Below are positions 27,330-36,091 of a DNA stretch of 64,000 nt, one piece after another. Position numbers and translations under genes: made by a program. How positions within the stretch are numbered: the stretch's first letter is position 1; each line of letters begins with the position of its first letter. The notes beneath the pieces were generated by a model. The model ran no database searches. It saw nothing but the letters and a program-made list of their open reading frames with translations, and was not told where the DNA came from. Origin of the DNA: [Clostridium] aerotolerans DSM 5434 (GTDB taxonomy: Bacteria > Bacillota > Clostridia > Lachnospirales > Lachnospiraceae); assembly GCF_000687555.1 (NCBI RefSeq), contig NZ_JHWJ01000006.1, positions 161,300 to 225,299 on the forward strand, given 5' to 3'.

Positions 27330-28319
27330 ATGATGCAGATTCCAATAAAAAAGACCCTCGATAAAATTCCGGGCGGTATGATGGTAGTTCCTTTATTCTT
27401 AGGCGTTATCGTAAACACGTTTTTCCCACAGTTCTTAGAGTTGGGAGGATTTACAACAGCCCTGTTCAGTAAATCCGCTTCACAGCCCATTTTGGCTTGT
27501 TTTATGTTTTTAATCGGTTCCCAGATCCATTTTAAACTGGCACCTAAGGCAATTAAAAAAGGTGCAATCCTGATTACAGGTAAGTTTATTGTAGGAGCAG
27601 GAATTGGTATTCTTGTTGGTAAGATATTTGGTCCGGCGGGTGTGCTTGGTCTTTCTCCCTTAGCAGTTTTATCCGCACTGACTAATTGTAACGGCGGCCT
27701 CTATGCTTCCCTGGCATCCCAGTATGGAGATGAAACAGATGTAGGAGCCTACGCCATCCTTTCCATTAAGGACGGTCCCTTCTTTACTCTGATTGCTCTT
27801 GGAGCCTCTGGTCTTGCCGTAGTTCCTGTAAAAGCGGTAGTTGCAGTTATGATTCCAATTGTAATCGGTATGATTTTAGGAAACCTGGATAAAGATATGA
27901 GAGCATTTTTAGGAAGCAGCAAGCTTTTACTCATTCCATTCTTTTCCTTCCCACTGGGTGCTGGAATGAATCTGGAGACTATTATAAAGGCTGGCGGCCC
28001 TGGTATTATCCTTGGTCTTGTGGCTTCCTTTACAGGAATCGGCGCTTACATTCTGTTAAAGCTGTTTAGGGAAGAGCCGATCATTGGTCTGGCGACTGGC
28101 TCCACGGCTGGTAATGCGGTGGCAACACCTGAGGCAGTGGCAATGGCAGATCCTTCTCTTGCAGTCGTAGCGGCAGCAGCAACGGCTCAGGTAGCAGCAG
28201 CCTGTGTTGTATCAGCCATTACCTGTCCCTTCATTGTATCCTTTGTATTTAAAAAGCTTAGGGATAGGCAGATGAAAGCGACCCAAAGCAGCGGTGTGGG
28301 CGGTGAATTAGCCAAATAA
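27330..28319 (+). CDS. KdgT-family permease (2-keto-3-deoxygluconate transporter family)
   Basis: This 329-residue membrane protein has about ten hydrophobic segments. KdgT-family signatures include KIPGGMMVVPLFLGVIVNTF, FMFLIGSQIHFKLAPKA, ALTNCNGGLYASLASQYGD and ATGSTAGNAVATPEAVA. The family is known for proton-coupled 2-keto-3-deoxygluconate uptake. Its place directly after malic enzyme, with no pectin or uronate genes nearby, makes another organic acid such as malate a reasonable alternative substrate (inference). Confidence 0.88.
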   Translation: MMQIPIKKTLDKIPGGMMVVPLFLGVIVNTFFPQFLELGGFTTALFSKSASQPILACFMFLIGSQIHFKLAPKAIKKGAILITGKFIVGAGIGILVGKIFGPAGVLGLSPLAVLSALTNCNGGLYASLASQYGDETDVGAYAILSIKDGPFFTLIALGASGLAVVPVKAVVAVMIPIVIGMILGNLDKDMRAFLGSSKLLLIPFFSFPLGAGMNLETIIKAGGPGIILGLVASFTGIGAYILLKLFREEPIIGLATGSTAGNAVATPEAVAMADPSLAVVAAAATAQVAAACVVSAITCPFIVSFVFKKLRDRQMKATQSSGVGGELAK

Positions 28320-28345
28320 ACGGGTTAAACGCGTTAACATAGTGA

Positions 28346-28405
28346 GATACTCCCATGGAGGCAGACGATGATATTTTAAAATCTGCTTCCAACGGGAGTG
28401 TCTTT
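28346..28405 (+). terminator. Terminator after KdgT-type permease gene
   Basis: A long two-part stem (GATACTCCC with GGGAGTGTC; GGAGGCAGA with TCTGCTTCC) is followed by TTTT. Confidence 0.82.
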
Positions 28406-28446
28406 TGTGCGTGTTTGCCGGATCAATTGTAGTCTGTTTTAAATCA

Positions 28447-28475
28447 TTGTGGCGCAGTAGATAATTTGGTACAAT
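28447..28475 (+). promoter_or_regulatory. SigmaA-type promoter of the dicarboxylate-type two-component system
   Basis: TTGTGG (28447-28452) and TACAAT (28470-28475) are 17 bp apart, 25 bp upstream of the kinase ATG. Confidence 0.55.
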
Positions 28476-28500
28476 AGGGGAAGAAAGGAATTACGGGGCG

Positions 28501-30129
28501 ATGGATAGAAAAAAACCAATGAAGCTGCAGACAATGATGATTTTTCTGGTCATTGCAGTTGTATTTGTTTCAATCACTATAATAATTTCATTTGTTGCTT
28601 CCTGGATGACCAGGAACATTGAAAAAGAAGCAAGGACCAATGTAATGAATGTGGCAGAGCTGGTCGCACATTCCAATGAAGTGGTGGATGCCCTGGAGAA
28701 AAAGGATACAAAGGTCATCTCCGCGTATGTTGATATGCAGCTTAAAAATCTGGAGCTGGTGGATTATATCACTGTGGCAGATAACAAGGGCGTCCGGTAT
28801 TCCCATCCCAATCCTCAGATGATTGGAAAAACCTTTGAAGGCGGAGATGAAGACCGGGTGGTACGCCTTGGGGAAACCTACGTCTCTCAGGCAACGGGAA
28901 CCTTAGGAAAATCTCTTCGCGCCTTTGCCCCGGTTTATGATAAGAATCATCAGGAGATTGGGTTTGTCTCTGTCGGTACCCTGATTGAGCGTATTGAAGA
29001 GGCAAAGCATCTGGCTGTTTTTTATATTATTTTAATTGGTTTCGGCGGTTTGTGCGCTGGAAGTGTGGGTGCCTTTCTACTGGCAAATCACATTAAAAAG
29101 ATTCTCCTTGGTCTGGAACCGGATGAGATTTCAAAGCTTTATCATGAGAAAATCGGAATTTTAGATGCCATACATGAAGGTCTGGTTGCCATTGACCAGA
29201 AAGGACGTATTACTCTCATGAACGATTCTGCCCTGCAGATTCTTGGGTTTGATAAGGATGAGATGAAGAACCAGGTCATAGGACGGGATGTGGAAGAGGT
29301 GGTTCCCAATACCCGTATGATGAATATTTTAAGCACTAAGCAGGCGGAATTTGATGATGAGCAGAAGTTACAGGATACGGTGATACTAACCAATCGAATA
29401 CCTATCATGAACAAAGGGCAGGTGATTGGAGTAATTGCCAGCTTCCGTGACAAGACCGAAGTAAGAAAGATGGCAGAAGAGCTGACCGGAGTAAAAAAAC
29501 TGGCATGGTCCCTGCGGGCACAGAACCATGAATTCATGAATAAGCTTCATACCATTGCAGGTCTGATTCAGCTGGAGGAATATGAAGAGGCGCTGCAATT
29601 TATCTCTGATGTGGCCAGAATCAGAACTGAGGTCAGCCATATATTGACAAACCAGATTAAGGATTCTTCCATATCAGCCCTTTTGTTAGCGAAGTATAAC
29701 AAGGCGGAGGAATGCAGAATTAAGCTGGCCATAGATGAAGGCTCCAGGCTAAATAAGCTGCCGGAGGGCGTAAATGCTCAGGATCTTGGTTCGGTCATTG
29801 GGAATCTGATCGAAAATTCCCTGGACGAGGTGAAAAATGACGGAACAGGCAGAATCGATATCCGCATTGTGGAGGAAACACAGTTTCTGACCATTCAGGT
29901 AAAGGATAACGGAGGGGGAATCCCGCCGGAGCTTCAGGAAAAGATATTTGAGCAGGGCTTTTCTACCAAGGAGGGTCAGAGAGGGTGCGGATTATCCATT
30001 GTAAAGAAGATTATAGAGGAATGTGGGGGAGCAATTTGTCTGACTTCAGAAGAAGGGGTACAATGGGACATTGCTATTCCAATGGAGAGGAGGGGAGAAC
30101 TTGATTGGAGTCATGATTGTGGAAGATGA
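28501..30129 (+). CDS. Sensor histidine kinase, DcuS/CitA/MalK type
   Basis: This 542-residue membrane kinase has a transmembrane segment at about residues 13-35. An extracytoplasmic Cache/PDC-like sensor follows (about 40-170; LVDYITVADNKGVRYSHPNP), then a second membrane helix (about 172-195). A cytoplasmic PAS domain (about 215-320) precedes the SpoOB-type dimerisation helix with the phospho-His in RAQNHEFMNKLHTIAGLIQL. The HATPase has NLIENSLDEV, DNGGGIPPEL and GCGLSIVKKI. The CitA/DcuS class senses di- or tricarboxylates. Malate is the likely ligand because malic enzyme lies just upstream, as in MaeKR and MalKR systems. Confidence 0.9.
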   Translation: MDRKKPMKLQTMMIFLVIAVVFVSITIIISFVASWMTRNIEKEARTNVMNVAELVAHSNEVVDALEKKDTKVISAYVDMQLKNLELVDYITVADNKGVRYSHPNPQMIGKTFEGGDEDRVVRLGETYVSQATGTLGKSLRAFAPVYDKNHQEIGFVSVGTLIERIEEAKHLAVFYIILIGFGGLCAGSVGAFLLANHIKKILLGLEPDEISKLYHEKIGILDAIHEGLVAIDQKGRITLMNDSALQILGFDKDEMKNQVIGRDVEEVVPNTRMMNILSTKQAEFDDEQKLQDTVILTNRIPIMNKGQVIGVIASFRDKTEVRKMAEELTGVKKLAWSLRAQNHEFMNKLHTIAGLIQLEEYEEALQFISDVARIRTEVSHILTNQIKDSSISALLLAKYNKAEECRIKLAIDEGSRLNKLPEGVNAQDLGSVIGNLIENSLDEVKNDGTGRIDIRIVEETQFLTIQVKDNGGGIPPELQEKIFEQGFSTKEGQRGCGLSIVKKIIEECGGAICLTSEEGVQWDIAIPMERRGELDWSHDCGR

Positions 30130-30775
30130 TCCGATGGTAATGGAAATAAACTCCAAGTTCTTAAAAAGAGTGGAGGGATTTTCCTTATACAAAGGAGTAT
30201 CCAATTTGGAAGAGGCAAAAAAGGTGATGGTGTCAAAAAAGCCGGATTTGATTCTTCTTGATGTTTATCTTCCCAATGAAAATGGAATGGATTTTCTAAA
30301 ATGGATCCGTAGTCAGGGCTTAGATGCGGATATCATTTTAATAACAGCGGATAAATCCATTGAGCGGATTCAACAGGCATTTCGCTATGGGGTGGTGGAT
30401 TATCTGATTAAGCCTTTTCGGTTTGAACGCTTTAAAGAGGCTCTTTTGCAGTATAAAGACAGATTTGACAGCTTTAAAAACAGTGAGGTCATCGAGCAAA
30501 AGGATTTGGACCGGTACTTATCCGGTCAGATTGCGACCCAGAATGAGGAGGATTTCACCAAAGGCTTTAATAAGTATACGTACCACGCCATTTGGGAAAA
30601 GATTGAGGAGGGCGGAGAAGAATATTATACGGCAGAAAAACTGGCTGAGATGCTTCAGATTGCCAGAGTTACTGTGAGAAGATATTTAGAGCTGATGGAA
30701 AAGGAAGAAAAGATATATAAATTAGTGGAGTACGGAAAGGTGGGAAGGCCCCAGCATAAATACCGGAAAGCTTAA
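30101..30775 (+). CDS. Response regulator, DcuR/CitB/MalR type
   Basis: This 224-residue regulator has a receiver domain (VMIVEDDPMVMEINSKFL; phospho-Asp in DLILLDVYLPNENGMDFL; VVDYLIKPFRFERF). A C-terminal helix-turn-helix follows (YTAEKLAEMLQIARVTVRRY). The gene starts with TTG at 30101 behind GGAGGGG and overlaps the kinase end by 29 bp. Start codons inside the kinase further upstream have no ribosome site. It probably controls the malic enzyme/permease genes upstream. Confidence 0.9.
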   Translation: MIGVMIVEDDPMVMEINSKFLKRVEGFSLYKGVSNLEEAKKVMVSKKPDLILLDVYLPNENGMDFLKWIRSQGLDADIILITADKSIERIQQAFRYGVVDYLIKPFRFERFKEALLQYKDRFDSFKNSEVIEQKDLDRYLSGQIATQNEEDFTKGFNKYTYHAIWEKIEEGGEEYYTAEKLAEMLQIARVTVRRYLELMEKEEKIYKLVEYGKVGRPQHKYRKA

Positions 30776-30810
30776 AGAATGAACCAATCAGAAGGGAGGG
30801 AAGATTTTAA

Positions 30811-31608
30811 GTGGATACAGTAACGGTGTTAAGTGGTGGAAATATGTCCAGGGTTTATCGGAAAGAGGGTGCGGTCTACAGGGATTTAAAGCCTCAAAGC
30901 AATACGATTCACCGGTTGCTTAAGCATCTTGAAAACAAAGGGGTTTCTTTTACACCACGTTTTCTGGGCCTTTATGGTGAGACTCAGGAGATGTTAAGCT
31001 TTATGGAGGGAAACACCTTGGACGATTATCCTGCCACTTACGATATGGAACAGAAATGTTTGACAGTCCGATCTGCTGCTGAGTTATTGAGGCAATATCA
31101 TGATGCAACTCTTGATTTTAAAAGACTTCCAGATGATGTCTGGTTTTTGCAGTATGATGGTCCACTGGAGCAGGAGGTTATATGTCATAACGATTTTGCA
31201 CCTTATAACGTTACCTTTCATGAACAAAAAACCATCGGCATCATTGATTTTGATACGGCTTGCCCAGGTCCGAGAATATGGGATGTGGCCTATGCTGCGT
31301 ATCGCTTTGTACCTTTAGGGATAGAAGTCTATGATCCACAGAATAAGGAATACCAGGAATACAATAAGGAAAAGGACGCAAGGGAACGGAGAATCTTGCT
31401 TCATGAATTCTTAAGCGCTTACGGAATGGAGCATACCTCGGAATTGCTTCATCAGGTCATATTGCGCCTGGAGGCATTGGTAGCTCTTTTTGACCGGGAA
31501 TGTAAGAAAGGGAATGCAGTATTTTTAAAAATGAAAGAAGAAGGGCATCAGGACTTTTATAGGAATGAAATCGTATTTATAAAAGAATCTATGGCTGATT
31601 GGATCTAA
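30811..31608 (+). CDS. APH-family phosphotransferase
   Basis: This 265-residue protein has the aminoglycoside/choline kinase-like fold. The catalytic loop is VICHNDFAPYNVTF (HxDxxxxN) and the metal-binding motif is GIIDFDTACPGPRIWDVAY. The family phosphorylates small molecules such as aminoglycosides, choline, homoserine or sugars. Nothing in this sequence tells the substrate, and a resistance role should not be assumed. It starts with GTG behind GGGAGGG, 35 bp after the response regulator, and is followed by a terminator. Confidence 0.82.
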   Translation: MDTVTVLSGGNMSRVYRKEGAVYRDLKPQSNTIHRLLKHLENKGVSFTPRFLGLYGETQEMLSFMEGNTLDDYPATYDMEQKCLTVRSAAELLRQYHDATLDFKRLPDDVWFLQYDGPLEQEVICHNDFAPYNVTFHEQKTIGIIDFDTACPGPRIWDVAYAAYRFVPLGIEVYDPQNKEYQEYNKEKDARERRILLHEFLSAYGMEHTSELLHQVILRLEALVALFDRECKKGNAVFLKMKEEGHQDFYRNEIVFIKESMADWI

Positions 31609-31648
31609 GAATTCCGATCCCAGCTCATTATATTTCACAAAGATACAT

Positions 31649-31695
31649 CCAGGCAGTTGTGAGGGATTAATTCCCTCCCACTGCCTGGATTTTTT
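31649..31695 (+). terminator. Rho-independent terminator after APH-family gene
   Basis: CCAGGCAGT pairs with ACTGCCTGG, with an inner GAGGGA/TTCCCTC stem, followed by ATTTTTT. Confidence 0.92.
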
Positions 31696-32045
31696 AGCGT
31701 TAATTATTTGACAATACCTCCTATGGTAAGGATATCAGCGCTCATCATAAAAGGAAAAACCTGGGTTTATCTTGTCAAAAACAGAAGAAATCAATTTAGA
31801 TAACGAGATAAATATTTGTTTAAAACGTCAAATGAAATAAATAAATGTGGACAAATAATGGTAATAATTTAACTGATTGTGTGATAGAATTATAAAATGT
31901 TGTTTAATCTGCATAAAAACAAGTATATAAAAATCCTATCGTTTATGATAAAAAACTAGTATTTCTAATTATTGAGAAAAAGAGTTAAACTATTATCAAG
32001 AACAATGTTAAAAAAATCACTAACAACGATTAGGAGGAAGCGAAA
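31696..32045 (+). promoter_or_regulatory. Long AT-rich leader/promoter region of the 4-hydroxybutyrate operon
   Basis: The gap upstream of sucD is 437 bp, of which the last 350 bp are AT-rich. TTGACA occurs at 31708-31713, but the best -10 after 17 bp (GATATC) is poor. A second candidate near 31867-31895 is TTAACT-N16-TATAAA. I see no clear sigma54 -24/-12 element, terminator or recognised riboswitch. AGGAGG lies 8 bp before the sucD start. Confidence 0.35.
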
Positions 32046-33404
32046 ATGAGTCAATTTATTCAGTCATTGGTAGAACGTTCCAGAAATGCACAACAGATTC
32101 TATGCACCTATGATCAGGAAAAGACGGACGAAATCGTAAAAATGTTTGCGAAGGTTGTCTTTGACAATGCGGAGCCACTTGCAAAGCTGGCAGCGGAAGA
32201 AAGCAGAATGGGTGTTTACGAGGATAAGGTCACGAAGAACAAGGGGAAATCCAGAAATATATGGAATGCCTTAAAGGGTAAGAAGTCCATTGGCATCATT
32301 GGAAGAGATGAGGAGGCAGGGCTCATTGAAGTAGGAAAGCCCATGGGAGTCATTGCAGCAGCTACTCCATGTACCAATCCGGTTGTTACCCCCATGTGCA
32401 ATGCCATGTTCGCAGTAAAATGTCAGAACTCCATTATCATTGCACCTCATCCAAGAGGTAAAAAATGTGCCATGGCTCTGGCAGAACTATATTACAAAGA
32501 ATTAGACCGCATGGGAGTTCCCAGAGACATTTTCCTGGTGATTGAAGCTCCAACCGTGGAGCTGACCACAGAACTGATGTCAGCTTGCGATGCTGTGATT
32601 GCAACCGGCGGTATGGGCGTTGTGAAATCAGCTTATTCCAGCGGTAAACCAAGCTATGGCGTGGGACCAGGTAACGTTCAGGGACTAGTGGATGAAGGAA
32701 TTGATTATAAGGCAGCAGCGGGACGAATGATTGCAAGCCGTATCTTTGATAATGGAATCATCTGTTCCGGAACCCAGAGCATCATCGCACCGAAAAAGGA
32801 TTACGATGCCATTATAAAAGAATTTGTATCTCAGGGTGCTTACTACATTGATGACCCGGCAGTCCTTGCTAATTTGGCAGAAGTGGTATTCCCAGACGGA
32901 ATTATCAATAAGAATGTAGTAGGACAATCGGTCAAAACCATCGCAGACCTGGCAGGCATTACGGTACCGGAAGGCACTAAAGTTATTATCGTAAAGCCGG
33001 AAAAACATGGGGCTGGCGTGGTATGGAGCAAGGAAAAGATGTGTCCTATGATGGCTGCCTACAGCTATGAGACATGGGAAGAAGCAGTGGAGATTGCCTA
33101 CGATAATCTGTTGGTAGAGGGCGAAGGCCATTCTGCAGATATTCAGTCTGATAATCAGGCCCATATCGAATATGCAGGAGTCAGACTTCCAGTCAGCCGT
33201 GTGGTTGTCAACCAGACCTGCTCCAGCATGGCAGGCGGTGCGTTTGCAAATGCCTTAAATCCAACCACAACTCTTGGATGCGGAAGCTGGGGAAATAATG
33301 CGATCAGCGAAAATCTCTTCTTTACTCACTTAATGAACAAGAGCCGCATCGCATTTGTAAAGAAGCATTGGAACCAGCCGTCTGATGAAGAAATTTTTGC
33401 ATAG
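32046..33404 (+). CDS. sucD: CoA-acylating succinate-semialdehyde dehydrogenase
   Basis: This 452-residue CoA-acylating aldehyde dehydrogenase reduces succinyl-CoA to succinate semialdehyde, or runs in reverse. The catalytic Cys lies in NGIICSGTQSII (about residue 242). The cofactor region has GVIAAATPCTNPVVTPMCNA. EutE/AdhE-type acetaldehyde dehydrogenases share the fold. The succinate-semialdehyde assignment rests on the genes that follow: 4-hydroxybutyrate dehydrogenase, 4-hydroxybutyryl-CoA dehydratase and CoA-transferases, the set known from Clostridium kluyveri and C. aminobutyricum. Twelve bp separate it from the next gene. Confidence 0.87.
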   Translation: MSQFIQSLVERSRNAQQILCTYDQEKTDEIVKMFAKVVFDNAEPLAKLAAEESRMGVYEDKVTKNKGKSRNIWNALKGKKSIGIIGRDEEAGLIEVGKPMGVIAAATPCTNPVVTPMCNAMFAVKCQNSIIIAPHPRGKKCAMALAELYYKELDRMGVPRDIFLVIEAPTVELTTELMSACDAVIATGGMGVVKSAYSSGKPSYGVGPGNVQGLVDEGIDYKAAAGRMIASRIFDNGIICSGTQSIIAPKKDYDAIIKEFVSQGAYYIDDPAVLANLAEVVFPDGIINKNVVGQSVKTIADLAGITVPEGTKVIIVKPEKHGAGVVWSKEKMCPMMAAYSYETWEEAVEIAYDNLLVEGEGHSADIQSDNQAHIEYAGVRLPVSRVVVNQTCSSMAGGAFANALNPTTTLGCGSWGNNAISENLFFTHLMNKSRIAFVKKHWNQPSDEEIFA

Positions 33405-33416
33405 GAGATTCCGCTT

Positions 33417-34532
33417 ATGAAGGAAGTAATTTTAAAGTCACAGATTTCATATTACGATACCTGCGCTGAATTCGCTAAGAATTTTAATTTAGGAAGCGAT
33501 GATCTGGTATTGACCAATGAATACATATATAACCCTTACTTCGGAGACATGGGATTAAAGGTGCATACCATTTTTCAGGAAGCTTACGGGAGTGGAGAGC
33601 CTACGGATATCATGGTGGATGCCATTTTAGAAGAGGCCGCAAAGACAGATTGCAAACGAATCATAGCTATCGGCGGCGGTACGGTCATAGATATCGCAAA
33701 GATTATGGCAGTATCAACAGGGGAGTCCCTGGATTCCCTGTATGAAGCCCCTGATCAGATAGAAAAGAAACGGGAACTGGTCATTCTTCCTACCACCTGT
33801 GGAACAGGGAGCGAGGTAACCAACATTTCCATCGTGAACCGGACCAGATTAGGGACAAAGGTGGGGCTGGTGTCACCCCATATGTATGCCGATGATGCAG
33901 TACTGGTACCAGAGCTTTTAAAGGGGCTGCCCTTTGGTGTGTTCGCCACCAGCTCCATCGACGCCCTGGTTCATGCGGTGGAATCCAGTTTATCACCAAA
34001 AGCCACTCCTTATACCAAGCTGTTTGGCTACAAGGCAATTGAGATGATCATAAGGGGATACCAGAAGATCAAAGCAGAAGGAAAAGAAGCCAGACTTCCC
34101 ATTATGAAGGATTTCCTCATTGCAAGCAATTACGCAGGTATCGCATTTGGCTCCGCAGGCTGTGCCGCGGTTCACGCTACAAGCTATCCCCTTGGAGGAA
34201 CCTATCATGTGGCTCATGGGGAGAGCAATTACGCCATGTTTACCGGTGTTTTAAAGAACTATATGGAAATACGCCAGGATGGGGAAATCGCAGTGATGAA
34301 CCAGCGTCTTTCTAAGCTTCTAGGCTGCAGTGTGGATACGGTTTACGACCAGCTTGACGATCTGCTTGGAACCATACTTCCTAAAAAACCTCTTCATGAG
34401 TATGGCGTTAAGCCGGAAGACCTTGAGGTCTTTACAAAGAGCGTCATGGAGCAGCAGGGAAGACTGATGGCAAATAATTTTGTGCCCTTAGATGCACAAA
34501 GAGTTCTTAAAATATATCAGGAACTATTTTGA
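33417..34532 (+). CDS. 4hbD: 4-hydroxybutyrate dehydrogenase (iron-type alcohol dehydrogenase)
   Basis: This 371-residue group III alcohol dehydrogenase interconverts succinate semialdehyde and 4-hydroxybutyrate with NAD(H). The nucleotide-binding loop is RIIAIGGGTVIDIAKIMAVS and the following motif is LPTTCGTGSEVTNISIVNR. Metal-ligand regions are SSIDALVHAVESS, HATSYPLGGTYHVAHGESN. The length equals that of characterised 4HbD enzymes. Its position between sucD and abfD supports the substrate assignment. Confidence 0.88.
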   Translation: MKEVILKSQISYYDTCAEFAKNFNLGSDDLVLTNEYIYNPYFGDMGLKVHTIFQEAYGSGEPTDIMVDAILEEAAKTDCKRIIAIGGGTVIDIAKIMAVSTGESLDSLYEAPDQIEKKRELVILPTTCGTGSEVTNISIVNRTRLGTKVGLVSPHMYADDAVLVPELLKGLPFGVFATSSIDALVHAVESSLSPKATPYTKLFGYKAIEMIIRGYQKIKAEGKEARLPIMKDFLIASNYAGIAFGSAGCAAVHATSYPLGGTYHVAHGESNYAMFTGVLKNYMEIRQDGEIAVMNQRLSKLLGCSVDTVYDQLDDLLGTILPKKPLHEYGVKPEDLEVFTKSVMEQQGRLMANNFVPLDAQRVLKIYQELF

Positions 34533-34550
34533 GCTTATTGATGGAACAGC

Positions 34551-34582
34551 GCTTTGCATCGCTGACAGTCAGTCTGCAAAGC
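34551..34582 (+). other. Intercistronic hairpin between 4hbD and abfD
   Basis: GCTTTGCA pairs with TGCAAAGC and encloses a second CTGAC/GTCAG stem. It is followed by A-rich sequence and the abfD ribosome site, not by a T-tract, so an mRNA processing or stability element is more likely than a terminator. Confidence 0.55.
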
Positions 34583-34601
34583 AAAAAAGGAGAAGATAGT
34601 T

Positions 34602-36050
34602 ATGGCTTTGATGACAGGGGAAGAGTATGTAGAAAGCATGCGTAAAATGAAACTCAATGTATATATGTTTGGGGAAAAGATCGAGAACCCAGTTGACGAC
34701 CCGATCTTAAGACCGTCGCTGAATTCGGTAAAGGCCACTTACGACTTAGCCCAGATGCCGGAATATGAAGACCTGATGACAGTGACTCTGGAGGACGGAA
34801 GAAAGATCAACCGGTTTGCCAATATTCACAGAAGTACAGACGATCTCATGAAAAAAGTTAAAATGCAGAGGCTCTGCGGTCAGAAAACGGCTTCCTGCTT
34901 TCAGCGCTGTGTCGGTATGGACGCATTTAATGCGGAATGGTCCACCACCTATGAGATTGACAAAAAGTATGGCACCCGCTACCACGAGAACTTTAAAGAG
35001 TATTTACGAAAGGTTCAGGATGAAGATCTGACCGTTGACGGGGCCATGACGGACCCCAAAGGGGACAGGGGGCTTGCGCCTCATGAACAGCCGGACCTTG
35101 ATATGTATTTGAGAGTGGTAGAGCGCAGAGAAGACGGTATTGTGGTAAGAGGGGCAAAAGCTCATCAGACTGGTATCATTAACTCTCAGGAAGTGATCGT
35201 CATGCCTACGGTTGCCATGGGACCTGATGATAAGGATTATGCGGTATCCTTTGCAGTTCCAACGGATGCAGATGGTATTGTCATGATCATCGGAAGACAG
35301 TCCTGTGATACCAGAAAGCTGGAGGGAAGCCAGATTGACGTTGGAAACAGCCAGTTTGGCGGTGTGGAAGCTCTGGTGGTATTTGATGATGTATTTGTAC
35401 CAAATGACCGGATTTTCATGGATGGGGAATATGAATTTGCAGGAGTTCTGGTGGAACGGTTTGCCGGGTATCACAGACAGTCCTACGGTGGATGCAAGGT
35501 AGGAGTTGGCGATGTTCTAATCGGTGCTACAGCTTTGGCAGCAGATTATAACGGAGTGCCAAAAGCATCTCATATTAAAGATAAGCTGATTGAAATGACC
35601 CATTTAAACGAGACCCTGTATTGCTGCGGCATCGCCTGTTCAGCAGAAGGTACGCCTACGGAATCCGGAAATTATATTATTGACCTTCTTCTTGCCAATG
35701 TCTGCAAGCAGAACGTGACCAGATATCCCTATGAGATTGCCCGTCTGGCAGAGGATATTGCAGGCGGCCTTATGGTAACAGCTCCATCTGAAAAGGATTT
35801 AAAGGATCCGGTCGTGGGCGGTTACGTGGATAAATACTTAAAAGGAGTAGAGGGAGTCTCTACAGAAAACCGGTTAAGAATTCTTCGTCTCATTGAAAAT
35901 ATCACCTTAGGAACTGCGGCAGTTGGATACAGGACCGAATCTCTTCACGGTGCTGGCTCTCCTCAGGCACAGAGAATCATGATTTCCCGCCAGAGCAATA
36001 TGGGCAGGAAGAAAGAGCTTGCAAAGGCAATCGCCAATATTAAAGAATAA
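34602..36050 (+). CDS. abfD: 4-hydroxybutyryl-CoA dehydratase / vinylacetyl-CoA isomerase
   Basis: This 482-residue [4Fe-4S]/FAD enzyme dehydrates 4-hydroxybutyryl-CoA to crotonyl-CoA by a ketyl-radical mechanism. The cluster ligands known for C. aminobutyricum AbfD (Cys99, Cys103, His292, Cys299) are found here as Cys99 and Cys103 in TASCFQRCVG and as His291 and Cys298 in GYHRQSYGGCKVG. FAD-contact segments such as AKAHQTGIINSQEVIVMPT are present. The fold is that of acyl-CoA dehydrogenases. It is the diagnostic enzyme of the 4-hydroxybutyrate route, and the enzyme class is oxygen-sensitive. Confidence 0.96.
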   Translation: MALMTGEEYVESMRKMKLNVYMFGEKIENPVDDPILRPSLNSVKATYDLAQMPEYEDLMTVTLEDGRKINRFANIHRSTDDLMKKVKMQRLCGQKTASCFQRCVGMDAFNAEWSTTYEIDKKYGTRYHENFKEYLRKVQDEDLTVDGAMTDPKGDRGLAPHEQPDLDMYLRVVERREDGIVVRGAKAHQTGIINSQEVIVMPTVAMGPDDKDYAVSFAVPTDADGIVMIIGRQSCDTRKLEGSQIDVGNSQFGGVEALVVFDDVFVPNDRIFMDGEYEFAGVLVERFAGYHRQSYGGCKVGVGDVLIGATALAADYNGVPKASHIKDKLIEMTHLNETLYCCGIACSAEGTPTESGNYIIDLLLANVCKQNVTRYPYEIARLAEDIAGGLMVTAPSEKDLKDPVVGGYVDKYLKGVEGVSTENRLRILRLIENITLGTAAVGYRTESLHGAGSPQAQRIMISRQSNMGRKKELAKAIANIKE

Positions 36051-36091
36051 GCTCTTCTATCAAATTAATATGCCAGGGAGGTCATATAGGT

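Noticed and set aside
30811..31608. Aminoglycoside resistance gene
   Set aside because: Only the general APH-family fold is visible; no specific resistance subtype could be recognised.
31696..32045. Sigma54 promoter in front of sucD
   Set aside because: No TGGCAC-N5-TTGC-like element was found in the gap.
32685..33164. 159-codon minus-strand frame inside sucD
   Set aside because: Antisense to a clear enzyme gene, with no recognisable domain or promoter.
35004..35474. 156-codon minus-strand frame inside abfD
   Set aside because: Antisense to the dehydratase, whose cluster ligands are all present.
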